A stretch of DNA of 64,000 nt, from contig JAFMSR010000007.1 in the NCBI GenBank assembly GCA_022818135.1, forward strand, positions 10,705,507 through 10,769,506, in the 5' to 3' direction. Both the position numbers and the translations under genes were made by a program. The DNA comes from Saxidomus purpurata. Taxonomy: Eukaryota; Mollusca; Bivalvia; Venerida; Veneridae. Of this stretch, positions 63,152 through 64,000 are shown piece after piece. Position 1 is the stretch's first letter. Each line of letters starts with the position of its first letter. The notes beneath the pieces are model-generated. The model did not search any database. It saw nothing but the letters and a program-made list of their open reading frames with translations, and was not told the origin of the DNA.

Positions 63152-63844
63152 ATGCCGCGGGACCGACGACGTATGGTACTTCGCAACGGAAGGCCGAATA
63201 TACAGGCTAGAGCACCGGTTCACGCACCACCCGTGCTGCCTAATCCAAGACAGGAGGAAAATAGGGCCCCCAGGATGAACAGGCGAGCACGTGCTCCGGC
63301 ACAGGCTCAATCTCCGGTGCGTAACCAGAGACAGGATGAAAACCGGGCTCGAAGGCAGAACAGACGAGTACGGGCACCAGCTTTAGTAGATCAACCAGCG
63401 CCGGAAGACCCAGTTGATGACCAAGAAGATGGGGCATTCGTTGAACGGAGAGATGCTGGGCGGGGCACCCCGCCGGCACCAAACAACCAGAACAACCGGG
63501 ACCAGAAACGAAGAGCTGACGAGGCTGACTTTGATGACGTGGCAAATGATCCGTTGCTCCAGAATGATACTGGTAGGTGCCCGGTTATAGATTTTGAGCA
63601 ATTGTTGCATGAGTCACAAATTATCGATAAGGGAGTAGCAGTAAAAACTAGGGGGAATTCAGATTTAGGTACCCAAAAAAATACATTTCCGTTAGGATTT
63701 GGCAATACAAATAACGTGAATAATTTGAACCAGTTTTCACAACAGGTAAATGATTATGCAAATGCAAATTTGCCGTCTGTTCGCATTGCAGATGATGACA
63801 TTGTCCTTAAACCGAATTTGCTCTTAAGCCGAACGAGCTCGTGA
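63152..63844 (+). CDS. Arg/Pro-rich protein, possible retroelement gag (230 aa)
   Basis: Starts at ATG 63152, stop TGA 63842-63844. Residues 1-80 are very rich in Arg, Pro and Ala and contain a 19-residue motif twice with a 27-residue period (32-50 and 59-77: RQ-x-ENRA-x-R-x-NRR-x-RAPA). An acidic part (80-137) and a less biased C-terminal half (PVIDFEQLLHE...) follow. GC content is much higher than in the flanks. A TATA-like 'gtatataaac' lies at about 62993, about 160 bases upstream. Basic N-terminus, uninterrupted single exon and setting suggest gag of a retroelement (DIRS- or LTR-type) whose body would lie beyond the window. No domain is certain, and it could be another transposon protein or a host gene's exon. 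Confidence 0.45.
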   Translation: MPRDRRRMVLRNGRPNIQARAPVHAPPVLPNPRQEENRAPRMNRRARAPAQAQSPVRNQRQDENRARRQNRRVRAPALVDQPAPEDPVDDQEDGAFVERRDAGRGTPPAPNNQNNRDQKRRADEADFDDVANDPLLQNDTGRCPVIDFEQLLHESQIIDKGVAVKTRGNSDLGTQKNTFPLGFGNTNNVNNLNQFSQQVNDYANANLPSVRIADDDIVLKPNLLLSRTSS

Positions 63845-64000
63845 CAAGTTTTGATGCGCATGCGTTGACAAATGTTACAATTCGTCGTTTCGCCGTACTT
63901 TATCTGGGTTTCAAGTATTCGGAAGCCTAGACTGGTTTTTTTCCTCGCCACTGGGTCCTTTTCACCAAGACGCTGTAGCTGGTGACCTTTTACAAAGTTT

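Overview
The window is eukaryotic nuclear DNA, AT-rich, with short exons in long introns (GT-AG) and dense transposon debris. The repeat repertoire points to a mollusc, most likely a bivalve: tRNA-headed SINEs with a V-type 3' domain, recurring 'aggtcacatttatt / aggtcaaatcaaag' type repeats, L1-like LINEs and split-direct-repeat elements. Species cannot be named from sequence alone. No rRNA, true tRNA gene or CRISPR array was seen.

Layout. 1-5 kb: a three-exon UNC-93 homolog A-like membrane protein gene (452 aa), preceded by an array of GATATC palindromes. 6.5-37.3 kb: a tandem cluster, all on the + strand, of four genes for small single-pass membrane proteins (signal peptide, six- or seven-Cys ectodomain, one TM segment followed by a basic stop-transfer patch, then a P-Y-G-Q-P-A repeat tail with PPxY motifs). 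Each has four exons with intron phases 1, 2, 1. They resemble vertebrate CYYR1 and, more loosely, WBP1/VOPP1/Shisa-like proteins. Between them lie a relict 5' module, an inverted fragment of that module and a duplicated exon 1. In the last gene the nearest exon 1 is dead (in-frame stop, donor deleted), and an intact exon 1 about 4.4 kb upstream probably replaces it. Paralogous segments act as empty sites for two MITE insertions (TA- and TTAA-flanked).

38.6-59 kb: transposon territory. A decayed minus-strand L1-like LINE (endonuclease, RT, C-terminal domain) is interrupted by a 5'-truncated plus-strand LINE. Directly next to it is a 2.2 kb element with the A1-ORF-B1A2-B2 split direct repeats of PAT/Ngaro-type tyrosine-recombinase retrotransposons, carrying only a gag-like ORF. 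A second, non-coding 6 kb block with the same A1...B1A2...B2 plan follows (45.9-51.9 kb). Further on are a LINE ORF1 relic and another RT relic.

59-64 kb: dispersed repeats, a CATATG/CATGTG palindrome array and, at the right edge, an Arg/Pro-rich ORF that may be the gag of another retroelement.

The UNC-93-like gene and the membrane-protein cluster are the only probable host genes. No operon-like cooperation is implied. The cluster looks like a birth-and-death family evolving by segmental duplication and repeat-length change in its cytoplasmic tail.
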